A stretch of DNA of 64,000 nt from Owenia fusiformis (lineage: Eukaryota; Annelida; Polychaeta; Sabellida; Oweniidae). Numbering within the stretch: position 1 is the first letter of the stretch; the number at the start of each line of letters is the position of its first letter. Under the pieces are notes generated by a model. The model ran no database searches, was not told the DNA's origin, and saw only the letters and a list, made by a program, of their open reading frames with translations. Below are positions 1 through 10,800 of this stretch, in pieces. Where the stretch lies: contig CAIIXF020000002.1 of NCBI GenBank assembly GCA_903813345.2, forward strand, positions 21,778,455-21,842,454, read 5' to 3'. Made by a program: the position numbers and the translations under genes.

Positions 1-143
1 TATTGCCAGCCTCGTCAACTCCTTTGCCTTCTTCCTCAGTATGGAACCTAAGGTTCTCAAGCAGAATGATCGATCCCGCTGCTGGGTTTTTGCAAGCCTT
101 CTCTACCTCTGCTCCCACACAGTCATTTAAAAACAGGACATCC
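1..143 (-). CDS. PGK1: PGK coding exon 3, truncated by the window edge
   Basis: Acceptor cag at 146-144, then an open frame to base 1 encoding [20 protein letters not shown] and [16 protein letters not shown]. The exon probably continues left of base 1. Confidence 0.92.
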
Positions 144-3100
144 CTGAAGAAAAAATGTGACAATTTTGAAAATATAAATGTTACCCTCTATAGCTGAATT
201 TATACATAGGTTTTCTCCATTTCTGCTCAATATTAATTGTTTTTGTTTGTTTTTGATCATTGTAGTATACGGTGAATTTTAATATATTTGACATATACCA
301 CACAATGACATCATAATCTTCAGACAGTTGGATTTAATAAGCATTTTGCTGGCACAAAGAACATTAAAAAAACATACAGGATATCTAAAAGGTAACAGGA
401 CGACTGGTGCTGGCATAGCATTGTGTTAATTTCTGTTCAAATTTTCCAATTTTCATACAATCACTGTACATATATATCTACTTTATATTGACTAAATCGA
501 TGATGTCCTGAGTGGTACATGTAGGTAGAAATCTGACCATGTGCAAAACCAAGATTAACTTATTGCTTATTTTAAAAAACATCAACCTTGCTGATATTAT
601 ATGTATCATAATTTTTGGGCCTCAATTGTATTGGGAGCCCTCATGTAATTTGGGGTCAATATCCAGATGTAATAAATCTACCGAATCAAACATCAGATCA
701 AAACAATCAAATCAAAACCAAACCAGAACAACGGCAACGCCAAAGCGTAGCGAATCCCATCGAACAGAAATGGCTGGCATTTTTACAAACGAAGCGCAAA
801 TATCATAAAACAACACACAAGAAAGGCCACCATTTTCAAAATGGTTGCTCACTAGCCAAGTTGCCATCAGAAGAAATAATATGCTTTTAAGTAGCCACCT
901 CTAAAATTTTTGAAAAATCGCACACGTACTTGTAAAATAACACACATAAAAATGGTGGCCATTTTTCAAAATGGCCGACTACTCCCCAAAGTTTTATTAG
1001 ACAATGTGCCATGCTTAAAGTATTCACATATTAAATATGAACAAAATCGCTCCACTACTTTTCGAGTTACAGTAAAATACGTTAAAATGGCTGCCATTTT
1101 TCAAAATGGCCACCTTCTACCAAAAGCGTCATTAGAAATAGACAGTGTGCCATGCTTATAGTATTCACATACCAAATATGTACAAAATCGCTATACTACT
1201 TTTCGAGTTATAGTGAAATATGTTAAAATGGCGGCCATTTTTCAAAAATTGTTTTCAAAATGGCCCCCTTCTACCAAAAGTGTCATAGGACAGTGTGCCA
1301 AGCTTATAGTATTCATATACCAAATATGAACAAAATCGCTCTACTACTTTTCGAATTATAGTAAAATATGTTAAAATGGCGGCCATTTTTCAAATTTTTT
1401 TTCAAAATGGCCGCCTTCTACCAAAAGTGTCATAGGACAGTGTGCCAAGCTTATAGTATTCACATACCAAATATGAACAAAATCGCTCTACTACTTTTCG
1501 AATTATAGTAAAATATGTTAAAATGGCGGCCATTTTTCAAAAAAAAATTCAAAATGGCCGCCTTCTACCAAAAGTGTCATAGGACAGTCTGCCATGCTTA
1601 TATTCACATACCAAATATGAACAAAATCGCTCCACTACTTTTCGAGTTATAGTAAAATACGTTAAAATTTGAAAAATGGCCGCCTTCTACCAAAAGTGTC
1701 TTTAGACAGTCTGCAATGCTTATAGTATTCACATACCAAATATGAACAAAATCGCTCCACTATTTTTTGAGTTACAGCAAAAATCGTAAAATGACGAGAA
1801 AAGGCCGCCATTTTTCAAGATGGCTGCCATGTGCTTTTCTAATATCTACATTTGTAGCATTATTAATGTCCTTTATAATTTTCTTACATTTAAAACATAT
1901 TGCTATTACAGTTTTACATATTGCACCTAAATTACTGTGAAATCGTCAGTAAAATGGCCGCCATTTTGAAACGAGCGGCCATTTTGAAAATCGACTTTCG
2001 AGCAGAACTTCTACCCTCATAGGGTATATGTGTACAAAATATGAACAAAATCGGGCCAACGGTATTTGAGTTATTGCCCGGACGGACGTACGTACGGACG
2101 GACGTACGTACGTACGGACGGACGGACGTACGTACGGACGGACGGACGTACGTACGGACGGACGGAGGCGTTCCCTATATCCCTCCGAACTTCGTTCGAT
2201 GGGATAATTAAGAACAAATATTACTGAATAAAAATAATACTAATACTTTGACATACTTTCCGAGTAGTTTTTTCAGTTCAGCTGCCACAGGAGCAAGTGA
2301 GAATTTGTCCTGTCTGCGGCCATCAGGTCTTCCTAAATGGCTCATCAACACAACAGACTTGGCTCCTTGATCCAGGGCATATTTGATAGTAGGTATAGCT
2401 GCTACAATCCTCTGGTTGTTAGTGATATCTTTACCCTTCAGTGGAATGTTAAAATCAACCCTGTAATAATGAGATTTACAAGTCCAATAAGATTGAGTTT
2501 GTAGCGCAAATGAGTAAATACGAATCATATGAAACAGGATACAAATAGCCTGGGACAGAAGTAGTGGTAGATCTCCAGAGCTCTCCAGATCACCCCCCCC
2601 CCCCTCTAGACTATATCCTATTTAGTCTGAATTATATTCAGACTATAAGGCACCTATGTTAAAGTTTGGTAATTTCAAATATTTGTTTACATAGGAAGTG
2701 CTATTCAAAATGGCCGATTGGGTAAAATTAATTTGCACATTTGTTACTTCAACTAGCTTTATTTCCACTTGACAATATGCTGTGTTTCTTTTTATCGCAT
2801 TTAATTGTACCTTACTAATTCATTGAAATTTTGTAATGCTTATTTTATTGAAGAAATGGTTCCCCTAATTGATAATTTTGTGCAAAAAATTTCACTGCAA
2901 TTTCCACAGGAAAGTAGTACATCATAACAGACTGACTTCTAGTCAGTCTGTTGGATACATACTACACCCCCCCCCCTCCACCCCCTTGATATTGAGACCC
3001 TATCTGTTGCAAGACTAACGCCTGGCGTAACCGTCACCATGTTATTCGGTGTTTTTTAAGTAGCACAAGGATCCTGCCATGACCGTGGTAATGTTATCGT

Positions 3101-4215
3101 GAAAGCCTGGTATAACCGCGACAATGCTGTATTATATTAAATGCCTGCCATGACCGTGCTAGTGTAATCGTGTAAGCCTGGCGCGACCTTTATATGACAT
3201 TAATGACCTTCATGTTTCGCCCGTTGCTGTTGGTATTTTTTATGGATAAATCTTATTTATTGATCATTATAGAAAGTATATGCTTTCGAATCGAAGCTCC
3301 TTGAATGAGAGTAGAGATATAGTTTGTTCGCAAATTATTTATGAGTAAAAATTAGGTTTTCGTTGTGAAATTAATACACATTTTTAGAAGTCTTTATTTA
3401 CATATTTAAGGTAGTTAAACACGAAGAAAAATTGTCATTACAGTGTTCCCATGCTACTTTAAATACAACCACGGTCATGAGAGGCCTTGCAACTATTGTC
3501 ACGGTCATACGGGGCTTTAACATTACCACGGTCATGACAGGCCTTATAAGCATTGTCACGGTCATATTAGGCTTTAACATTACCACGGTCATGACAGGCC
3601 TTGCAATATAATACAGCATTGTCACGGTTATACCAGGCTTACAAAATAACACTGCCACGGTCATGGCAGGATCCTTGCGCTACTTAAAAAACACCGAATA
3701 ACATGGTGACGGTTACACCAGGCGTTAGTCTTGCAACAGATAGCATGTGTTGATATTGCATAATAAAAAGCTTTCAAACATGTAAAAACAAAGTATTGAA
3801 GGTATCTGCATGTGCTGACATATCAATATGAACACTCTTTTGAGGTAAGTAGATTATGTAAAGTTGCCATCTGGGGTCGCCATTTCAAAAAATGGCTCAA
3901 AGGATTCTCTGACCTTGAGTGACCTTCGAACAAATACATTCACCTTCAGCCAAGATGCTACAAGACTTCCCACAGTCCCAACTTATGCGAACTCCTTATG
4001 TTTAAACCCAATCTAGCTTAACTGCTCTAAACACTATGCAAGGCTGCATGAAATTAAATTGCAGATCTGAAAACTGAAAAAATTTAAAAGAAAAAACAAT
4101 GCTGCAATATTTTTGATTCATTTGACTGTACTATTTATGCAAACACCACATACCTTATTAACACCCGTTTATCTTTCAGGTCCAAAGCATCAATGGGTAA
4201 TTTTTTCAACGCCAT
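1..4215 (-). CDS. PGK1: Phosphoglycerate kinase, 5' part (three coding exons, continues past the left edge)
   Basis: Cytosolic glycolytic enzyme that transfers phosphate from 1,3-bisphosphoglycerate to ADP. Read on the minus strand, coding exons are 4154-4215 (start [20 protein letters not shown]), 2257-2460 (VDFNIPLKG, then SHLGRPDG) and 1-143 ([10 protein letters not shown], then LLENLRFH). Phases join exactly: exon 1 ends AG and exon 2 supplies G (Arg); exon 2 ends AA and exon 3 supplies G (Lys). Donors gtatgt follow exons 1 and 2. The pieces match the first ~135 residues of animal PGK in order, including the substrate-loop motifs RVDFN and SHLGRPDG. The remaining ~280 residues lie outside the window. 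The start is the first in-frame ATG and gives the usual N-terminal length. No frame damage is seen. Confidence 0.95.
610..2212. repeat. Tandem-repeat element in PGK intron 2, ending in a (CGGACGGACGTACGTA)n block
   Basis: Fills most of the intron between PGK exons 2 and 3. From about 930 to 1800 a unit of roughly 125-150 bp repeats six or seven times; each unit has AAAATGGCGGCCATTTTT, TACCAAAAGTGTCAT and AACAAAATCGCTC. It ends in about 85 bp of CGGACGGACGTACGTA microsatellite (2080-2165), then ATCCCTCCGAACTTCGTTCG. AATCCCATCGAAC near 750 is inverted relative to CGTTCGATGGGAT near 2195, suggesting a mobile unit with degraded inverted ends. The short open frames at 512-1161 lie inside it and look non-coding. 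Confidence 0.75.
2257..2460 (-). CDS. PGK1: PGK coding exon 2
   Basis: 204 nt. Acceptor ttattacag, donor gtatgt. It encodes [42 protein letters not shown] and [10 protein letters not shown], the N-domain that binds 3-phosphoglycerate. Confidence 0.93.
2995..3749. mobile_element. Long-inverted-repeat DNA element with 9-bp target duplication (Mutator-like, inferred)
   Basis: Lies in PGK intron 1. Arms of about 139 bp (3000-3138 and 3605-3743) are nearly exact inverted repeats, sharing CTATCTGTTGCAAGACTAAC at the outer end. TTGATATTG flanks both sides (2986-2994 and 3750-3758), a 9-bp duplication. The interior holds short tandem repeats built on CACGGTCATGACAGGC and CATTGTCACGGTCAT, which create a spurious MTVxML-repeat frame on the minus strand. 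There is no transposase, so it is non-autonomous. Long arms plus a 9-bp duplication are typical of Mutator-like elements; the family assignment is inference. Confidence 0.7.
4154..4215 (-). CDS. PGK1: PGK coding exon 1 (start codon)
   Basis: 62 nt, 20 codons plus AG; donor gtatgt. It encodes the N-terminal strand ending in RVLI(R). The codon split after the Arg preceding VDFN matches, as I recall, the first intron position of vertebrate PGK1. It was recognised by frame continuity with the next exon. Confidence 0.9.
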
Positions 4216-5166
4216 GTGTTCAGTTATAGTCTCCAAATTGGTTGATAAATGTCAAAACTTTTCAATTTTACACTTTCACTTCTATTAGTTCATCCGGCGC
4301 CCGGTAGGAGTGGTTTCTAAATGTCAAATCTTGGTGAAACGAAATATTCAAGATAATTTAAATCAACGAATAAATTTATGTAAAATCAATGAGTTAATAA
4401 TATTTCAATAGTTTTATAAATTCAACCTAAATTTTTCTTTCGGGGAAATAATAAAATAAATATCATAATGATAATTTCATATGTAATATTTTTAGCAGAA
4501 TGACAGGTGAGTCATCGTTTGGCGTGTCATGACATCACATGATTGGTCACATGATCCAGAAAGAAACAACAATATAGGTAAGAAGGAAAATAATGTTAGG
4601 TTTACTCAATTTTCGCTGCTTTCTCTGCAACAATTGGTATTATTCATGGTTCACTCTTTGAGGTAAATAATTAATGACAAATAGACAGTTTTCCACTAAG
4701 CTACACCTGCAAAGTTTCACATTGCTTTTGTCTAAGTTTCACATGCAAGCAGATCAAAAATCCCTCCCCTCTGCAGGGGGGAGATTTCCCAAAGATGCCC
4801 TATCATATTTGCACGTTCGAAAACAAATTTTATAAACAGGCCTCAATTTGCCATTGAAATGGATCTCCAAATGTTCACTGTAGTTTTATGAGTATTCTCT
4901 ACAAGTATGGATCGAGTAACTTCAATAGTATTACCGTAAGTTTGAAATGATGATGTTGAACTGATGTTAACGCCATTCCCACGATTCTAAATTTAACTCT
5001 GCGCATGCGCAGCACTGAGAGAGCACATGCTCATGATTGTTCACGTGATCGAATCCTGCAATTTGATTGGAGATGATGCAAGAGATGATGTAATGGGGAA
5101 TCCCCGAATACGATAGAATATGAAAGAATTATGGGAGCTACTCACTCCTCCTGTCCCCTCTGTATA
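4216..5166. promoter_or_regulatory. PGK upstream region with an NRF-1-like palindrome
   Basis: Contains no gene I can support. It should hold the PGK 5' UTR and promoter. GCGCATGCGC at 5001-5010 matches the NRF-1 consensus palindrome, about 790 bp upstream of the PGK start. No clear TATA box is placed. The assignment to PGK rather than to another transcript is inference. Confidence 0.35.
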
Positions 5167-6816
5167 CTACTTTTTGCAAGGCCTGACTTCGTCGCTAACA
5201 TGCTAAATATAAGAGTTAGCTGACGTTTGGGAGTCTGACTTACCTTCTAAAGGTTAGAGCCCGAATCTTAATGAAACCATATCACCTTTGTTCCGTCAAC
5301 CATGGAGCATTTGCCACAACATCCAACATTCTCAAAATTCATTTCGTTCGTTGCGTACCTTCACTACATGTACCTCTCTGACGTTGTTAAAATAGTTCTA
5401 AAATTCCCGGGGTTAGATCTTAGAAAGCTTCAGAAATTAGTACTTTCTTTATTACGAAATCAACAACGCCAAAACTTTGATATAACATTAATCATGACGT
5501 TTACAAATGATTTTACCATCAAAATGGGTAATCAATGTTGTATTTGATGTGTCTTTAGGTAAAAATCTCCGCGGAGCAACAAATTGTAAAATGCCAAGAT
5601 CGATAATCACTGGGTTCAAACATTACTACACGATTTCAAGATGGCGGTGTCAAAATTTTCTAAAAACGCTTCAAATAATATTATGTTAATTTCTGGCGAG
5701 TTCATCAATATCATAACTTGTTATCTACTAACAAGATAGAGAAATATGTAAGAAATTCAATTTTATCGATTAAAACATCACATCGACACGTGGTATTCGT
5801 TTATTAGACGATTAAGATTACGAATATGGGGATGACGTCACTTCAAAACGAACTGCATAGCAATGGTGTTAATAAACAATTTCTGTCCTTGCAAATTCCA
5901 AAGTATTCGTTTTTAACAGTTTGTTACGAATTACTTAATATTTTTCTTATGAATGAATTCTAACTACATTAGAAATAAACATTTTATAAAATATAACGAA
6001 TAAAGTCAGCAGCAAACGCAAAGAAATATATTTTTTGAAGCAGGTCAAAATAAAAAGGGTAAATTTCGCGGGAAATTAAAGTACTGCATGAGGTAAGGCA
6101 CAGGAGGTACGGATGGCACTGGATGAAAGGCTCGGAGACTGAACATCCAAGAGGTAAATCATGGACCGAGAAAATGAATGAATTCCTTGTAAGTTCCGGA
6201 AGTTTCAATACGAAAAATTACCGAACATATATGAAAACCGAATATTTGTTCGTTGTTTTCACGATTTACAGGTTCGTATGTTCTTCAATGTTTTGGTCTA
6301 AATTATAAAGCATCACCAACAGGTCTTACTCTATTAATCGACTAATACAGCAGACGGCTCATATTTCTACGTAGCATTTCGTTCAGACAAATAGTGGGAC
6401 TGTAGATCACGCAGTTTCGTTCGTTTCGTACTTCACTTGAAATTGGTAATTTTGAATATTGGCTACTTCACTTAGCTTGGCGGATGTAGAACATTGCTTA
6501 ATATTCTTTTAATTTTTACACCAGACATGCTTGGTTGACACGTCAACAAAGTAAAGTTCAAGGGTCAATGCGCTATTTCGTGATAACTACAACGCCTTCC
6601 CGGATTCAACATTGATGAAAAATGAAAAAGTCGGAAAAGCATTTACACTAATTTCTATCAAATGCTATGTTTATGCATCATCATCGACGCAACAAAGGTG
6701 ATATGGTTTCATTAAGATTCGGGCTCTAACCTTTAGAAGGTAAGTCAGACTCCCAAACGTCAGCTAACTCTTATATTTAGCATGTTAGCGACGAAGTTAG
6801 GCCTTGCAAAAAGTAG
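5167..6816. mobile_element. Element with 131-bp terminal inverted repeats
   Basis: 5167-5297 and 6686-6816 are inverted copies of equal length with only a few mismatches; the outer end reads CTACTTTTTGCAAGGCCT. Bases TA flank both ends, compatible with a TA duplication. The 1.39 kb interior has only short open frames (81, 60, 74 and 61 codons) with no transposase motif that I recognise. Probably a non-autonomous DNA transposon; superfamily not determined. Confidence 0.6.
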
Positions 6817-6913
6817 TAAGAGAAAATATACAAAGTGTAAAATGCTAAACTTATATATTACCAATAAGCATGGCGTTTTGTATAGTTTAGCGATAACGCA
6901 TGTACATTTATCC

Positions 6914-7170
6914 CGTGCCAGGACTGTAGTCCTGTAACGAGCGCATTCTTTTGCCTGTACGATTACAACTTGGGAGAATTATCTACGCCCCCTACACTTA
7001 GGATACCTACTTCAATAGATTCCTGGATTCAACTACACGAAAAGAATGCTAAAATACCAAGGAACCTATTGAAATAGGTATCTTAAGTATAAGAAGCGTA
7101 GAAAATTCTCCCATGTTGTAATCGTACAGGCAAAAGAATAAGACGTTCGCAGGACTATAGTCCTGGCACG
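6914..7170. mobile_element. Foldback element, ~105-bp arms
   Basis: The two halves are inverted copies: CGTGCCAGGACTGTAGTCCT on the left pairs with the mirror ending AGTCCTGGCACG on the right. Each arm also carries CTTTTGCCTGTACGATTACA or its complement. The arm tip is itself a palindrome (CAGGACTATAGTCCTG in the right copy). It lies upstream of the glycosidase gene and has no coding capacity. Confidence 0.6.
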
Positions 7171-7702
7171 AGATTCCTGATTCGATCAGCCGTTTAAGCA
7201 AGACACGATTGCCTAAAGTACTTCAGTGTTTGACTGAGTAGTCCACCCATATAAGTCCACCGCGGTACAAATAAACAGGGAATTGATTTTATTATTGGGA
7301 TTTGAACCAATAAAATTCAGACCTATGGAATTCGGACCATTGCTATTTGAACCATTTGGCTACGGGCCTGCTTATTGTTACACTGAGGAATGCAACAAGT
7401 AGTTATATAGTTGTTCCTGGCATGATTAGAACTTTAGCTTATGTGTGATTTGTTGAAGATATACTGATTTGCCTGTGTAAATCTGATTCAATTTTTTAAA
7501 ATCTTGAAGTGATAAAACGGGTTACTATAATTGTGAAGCAACAAATGGATTTAAAATGATTAACGTGGATGTGTGGGTGATTAAAATAAACCATGTATGG
7601 TTTCTTTGTTTCTCATGATCTTTTATATGATTTGGTATCACATTCTTCATCATTTGGAGGCCAGACGCTAAACCAGAAATTTTACTTTTTATTTTCAGAA
7701 TC

Positions 7703-7851
7703 ATGTTACGGTTGATTTCATTAATCTGCATGCTTGGTGCTTCTCAAGCGTTAGACAATGGTCTTGCTTTGACCCCACCCATGGGTTGGTTGTCATGGGA
7801 ACGGTTCCGCTGCAACACTGACTGCAAAAATGACCCAGACAATTGCATCAG
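7703..7851 (+). CDS. Glycosidase exon 1: signal peptide and N-terminus
   Basis: Encodes [16 protein letters not shown] (likely signal peptide) and then [19 protein letters not shown], the conserved start of the mature GH27 barrel; the Trp of MGW is a sugar-binding residue in human GLA (W47). It ends in phase 2 (AG) with donor gtaaga. The first ATG gives a normal-length signal peptide. Confidence 0.92.
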
Positions 7852-10800
7852 GTAAGAGTTAAGAGTACTCAATCAACATCATGATAATCTATGAAGATGT
7901 ATAGAAATAACACAAGAATTCTTTATCTATTTTTTGTACAACGGTTTTTATCAAGGACCCTTCAATATGCAGATATTTTACTCTTTATCTTGATATTTAG
8001 ACATTTTAACCAATATAATTGTTGTCTACGCATGTCTCAAGTATCATTTCCTCATCCCAGGTCGTATTTGTTTGTGAGTCAATGTTTTTGAATTATAACT
8101 GATAATGCCCAGTCATATGACCGTTTGATTGCTTCTCATGGACAAATTGAACAGACATGAGATGGGTAAAAACTAAGCAGACTACATGTTATACCATAGT
8201 CACTGTTCCACAGCTGGATGACTCTAACTGCAGTTAGCTTCACTCAAGATGGTTCATCAAGAATTTTGTCAACCATCTTGAATGAAGCTAACTGCAGTTA
8301 GAATCATCCAGCAGTTAAACAGTGATAGTACTGAGTGTGAGGGGAACTTTCGAGATAAATGTTTAAACATTCTACTGTTTTCAATGTGCTTTTTTTATGC
8401 CACAAAGTGGCGACATATTGTTATAGGGTTCAGCGGTTGGCATATGTAACAAATGGTATGTAGTGACATTTTGCAACTTAATGCCTTGTTTTTTATCCTA
8501 GTGAAAATCTCTTCAAAACCATGGCAGACCACATAGTATCTGAGGGTTATAAGGATGCAGGTTATGAGTATGTTAACATAGATGACTGCTGGCTGTCACA
8601 CGAACGTGATGCTCAGGGACGATTACAGGCTGATCCAGATAGGTTCCCCAGTGGTATCAAAGCTCTTGCTGATTATGTAAGCATTTCAAGGGGATACATT
8701 TTTTCATTTTAAATAGATCACCCACCCTGTCTCCAATATTTGCATTGTATTTTATGAGGTGATACAATAATGTCCTTTTAAAATAATCTGAAAATATTTG
8801 TCTTGCACTAACAGGGATATATTTTGTAATTTTATGAAGTGATAGGGTTAGCATTGATTCAGTTTGAAAGCACATTTCATCAACAAAACTTTATTTATTA
8901 AGTTGACTGTTTTTCTATGCAATCTCATACATAGATGCACCAAAGAGGTTTAAAGTTAGGAATTTACGAGGACTTCGGCTATCACACTTGTGCCGGCTAT
9001 CCAGGTAGTGAATATACCATGGCACTAGATGCACAGACATTCGCCAGCTGGGGTGTGGATTACTTAAAGTTTGATGGGTGTAATTCAGACCCACATGAAT
9101 CTAAATATGGTAGGTAGGAATTCTGGGATTGATGTATGACCTTCTTCATCCAAGAGCTTCCATTTTTCGACATTGCCTAGCTAATATTTCAAAATGTGAA
9201 TATTCAAATGGAGGTTCTCCGATAAAGGTCAATCAAAATGCAGAGAATTTTCCTGGGCATCTTTCGAAACTACTTTTTCCCATACACAAGAAATACAGGG
9301 AACTACTTTGGAAACTACTTTTTCTTTGCACATATAATTTCTCTCATAAGAGACAATGGCCTATAGCTACATTCCAATATGTTCCAGAACAATCACTATA
9401 TCACAATTAATCCCTTTCCCTTTTTTTTCGTGTAATATATTATTAATACTGAACAGGAAAATTCTCTGCTCGTCCCATATCTCTAAAATAAAATAATATT
9501 CTGTAAAGTCTTGAAACATTCGTCCTCAACTTTCAGATTCATGACAAAGGCCTTAAATTTGGCATCTATGAAGATATAGGCACACACACATGTGGAGGTT
9601 ATCCAGGGGTAGAATATTACTTTCAACAAGATGCCCAACAATTTGCCGATTGGGGTGTAGATTTTGTTAAGCTGGATGGGTGTTACATTGATAGTAAAGA
9701 ATTTGATACTGGTCAGTGAGTGCAAACTAGCGGCCATTGTACATCCTGGTATTTTTGAGGGGTATGGGTTGATATTTATGTATTGGTAAGCAAGCTGTCA
9801 GAGCAATTATAATTTTTTTTTCAGTGTTTACAAAAATAACTCTATAATTATCTGTTTGCAATAAAATGAAAGGTCTGTGTTATGAGAACTAGATTTACCT
9901 TAATTATTGAATTATAACATATTTTAATGAGAAATCACACAGAAAATTAAACCCATTAATTACTTAAATGATCACTTGGGTACAGAGTTTATAATTAATT
10001 CCCCATTTGTTTTTATTTTTATTTCATTTTTCCACTACATCTGTTTCTAAAAGAGGCTGGATTTCGTTATATCTTGCTTGTTCCAGTTTAGGCCTACTTC
10101 TTGCTCGCTCTTCGCTTATGTGTACATGTATTATGTACTTTGAATTTTATTTTATAATGTATATTGCATGTACACCCATCCACCTTCCCAATCCACCCCA
10201 ACCTTCATATAAAATTTACTTTATGCATTATGTAGTTTTTAGACTCTTTCGGAAATTTTCCCAGAATGTAGCAGATAAGTAATCTCTATTTTTTCAATGA
10301 AACTAAATGACTTTGGAATTTATGGATTTAATGTCATCAATAACACAGATGCAAGTAGGTAGTTACCAGTTTCACCACCAGGTGGCTCATTTGGGTCAGA
10401 TAGCATGGCTGGTATAGTAGAAAGTTCCCTTAATTGAATTACATCTGCTTTAGTGGTTCAATTTTCCTATAACCCTTATGTATCTAATAGTCAATTAGAT
10501 TAAAATATGTCCAGTAAAAGAAAATGTTATATGTAAAATACAAGAAAAGATATTTCACTTTTTGTGATTTTGTAACATGTAACATTTGTAACATGGGGTC
10601 TATGGGGAATCAACCCGAACTAGAAGTCACATTTTCACAGAAAATTCAATTTTCGAAGTTGATAAACAATTTTCGAAATCTACATGTACTTTCACATGTA
10701 GATTTCAAATATGACATAGGTTTGACTGAATTTTGAATATTTAACGACATAAATCAAGATTATTTCTACTCACATCTGGTCTATTGTCAACATATTAATA

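Noticed and set aside
3398-3664. MTVxML-repeat protein on the minus strand
   Set aside because: Produced by the tandem repeat inside a transposable element; no family resemblance.
5302-5547. 81-codon frame as a transposase or gene
   Set aside because: No recognisable domain, no splice partners and too short; kept only as a note on the element.
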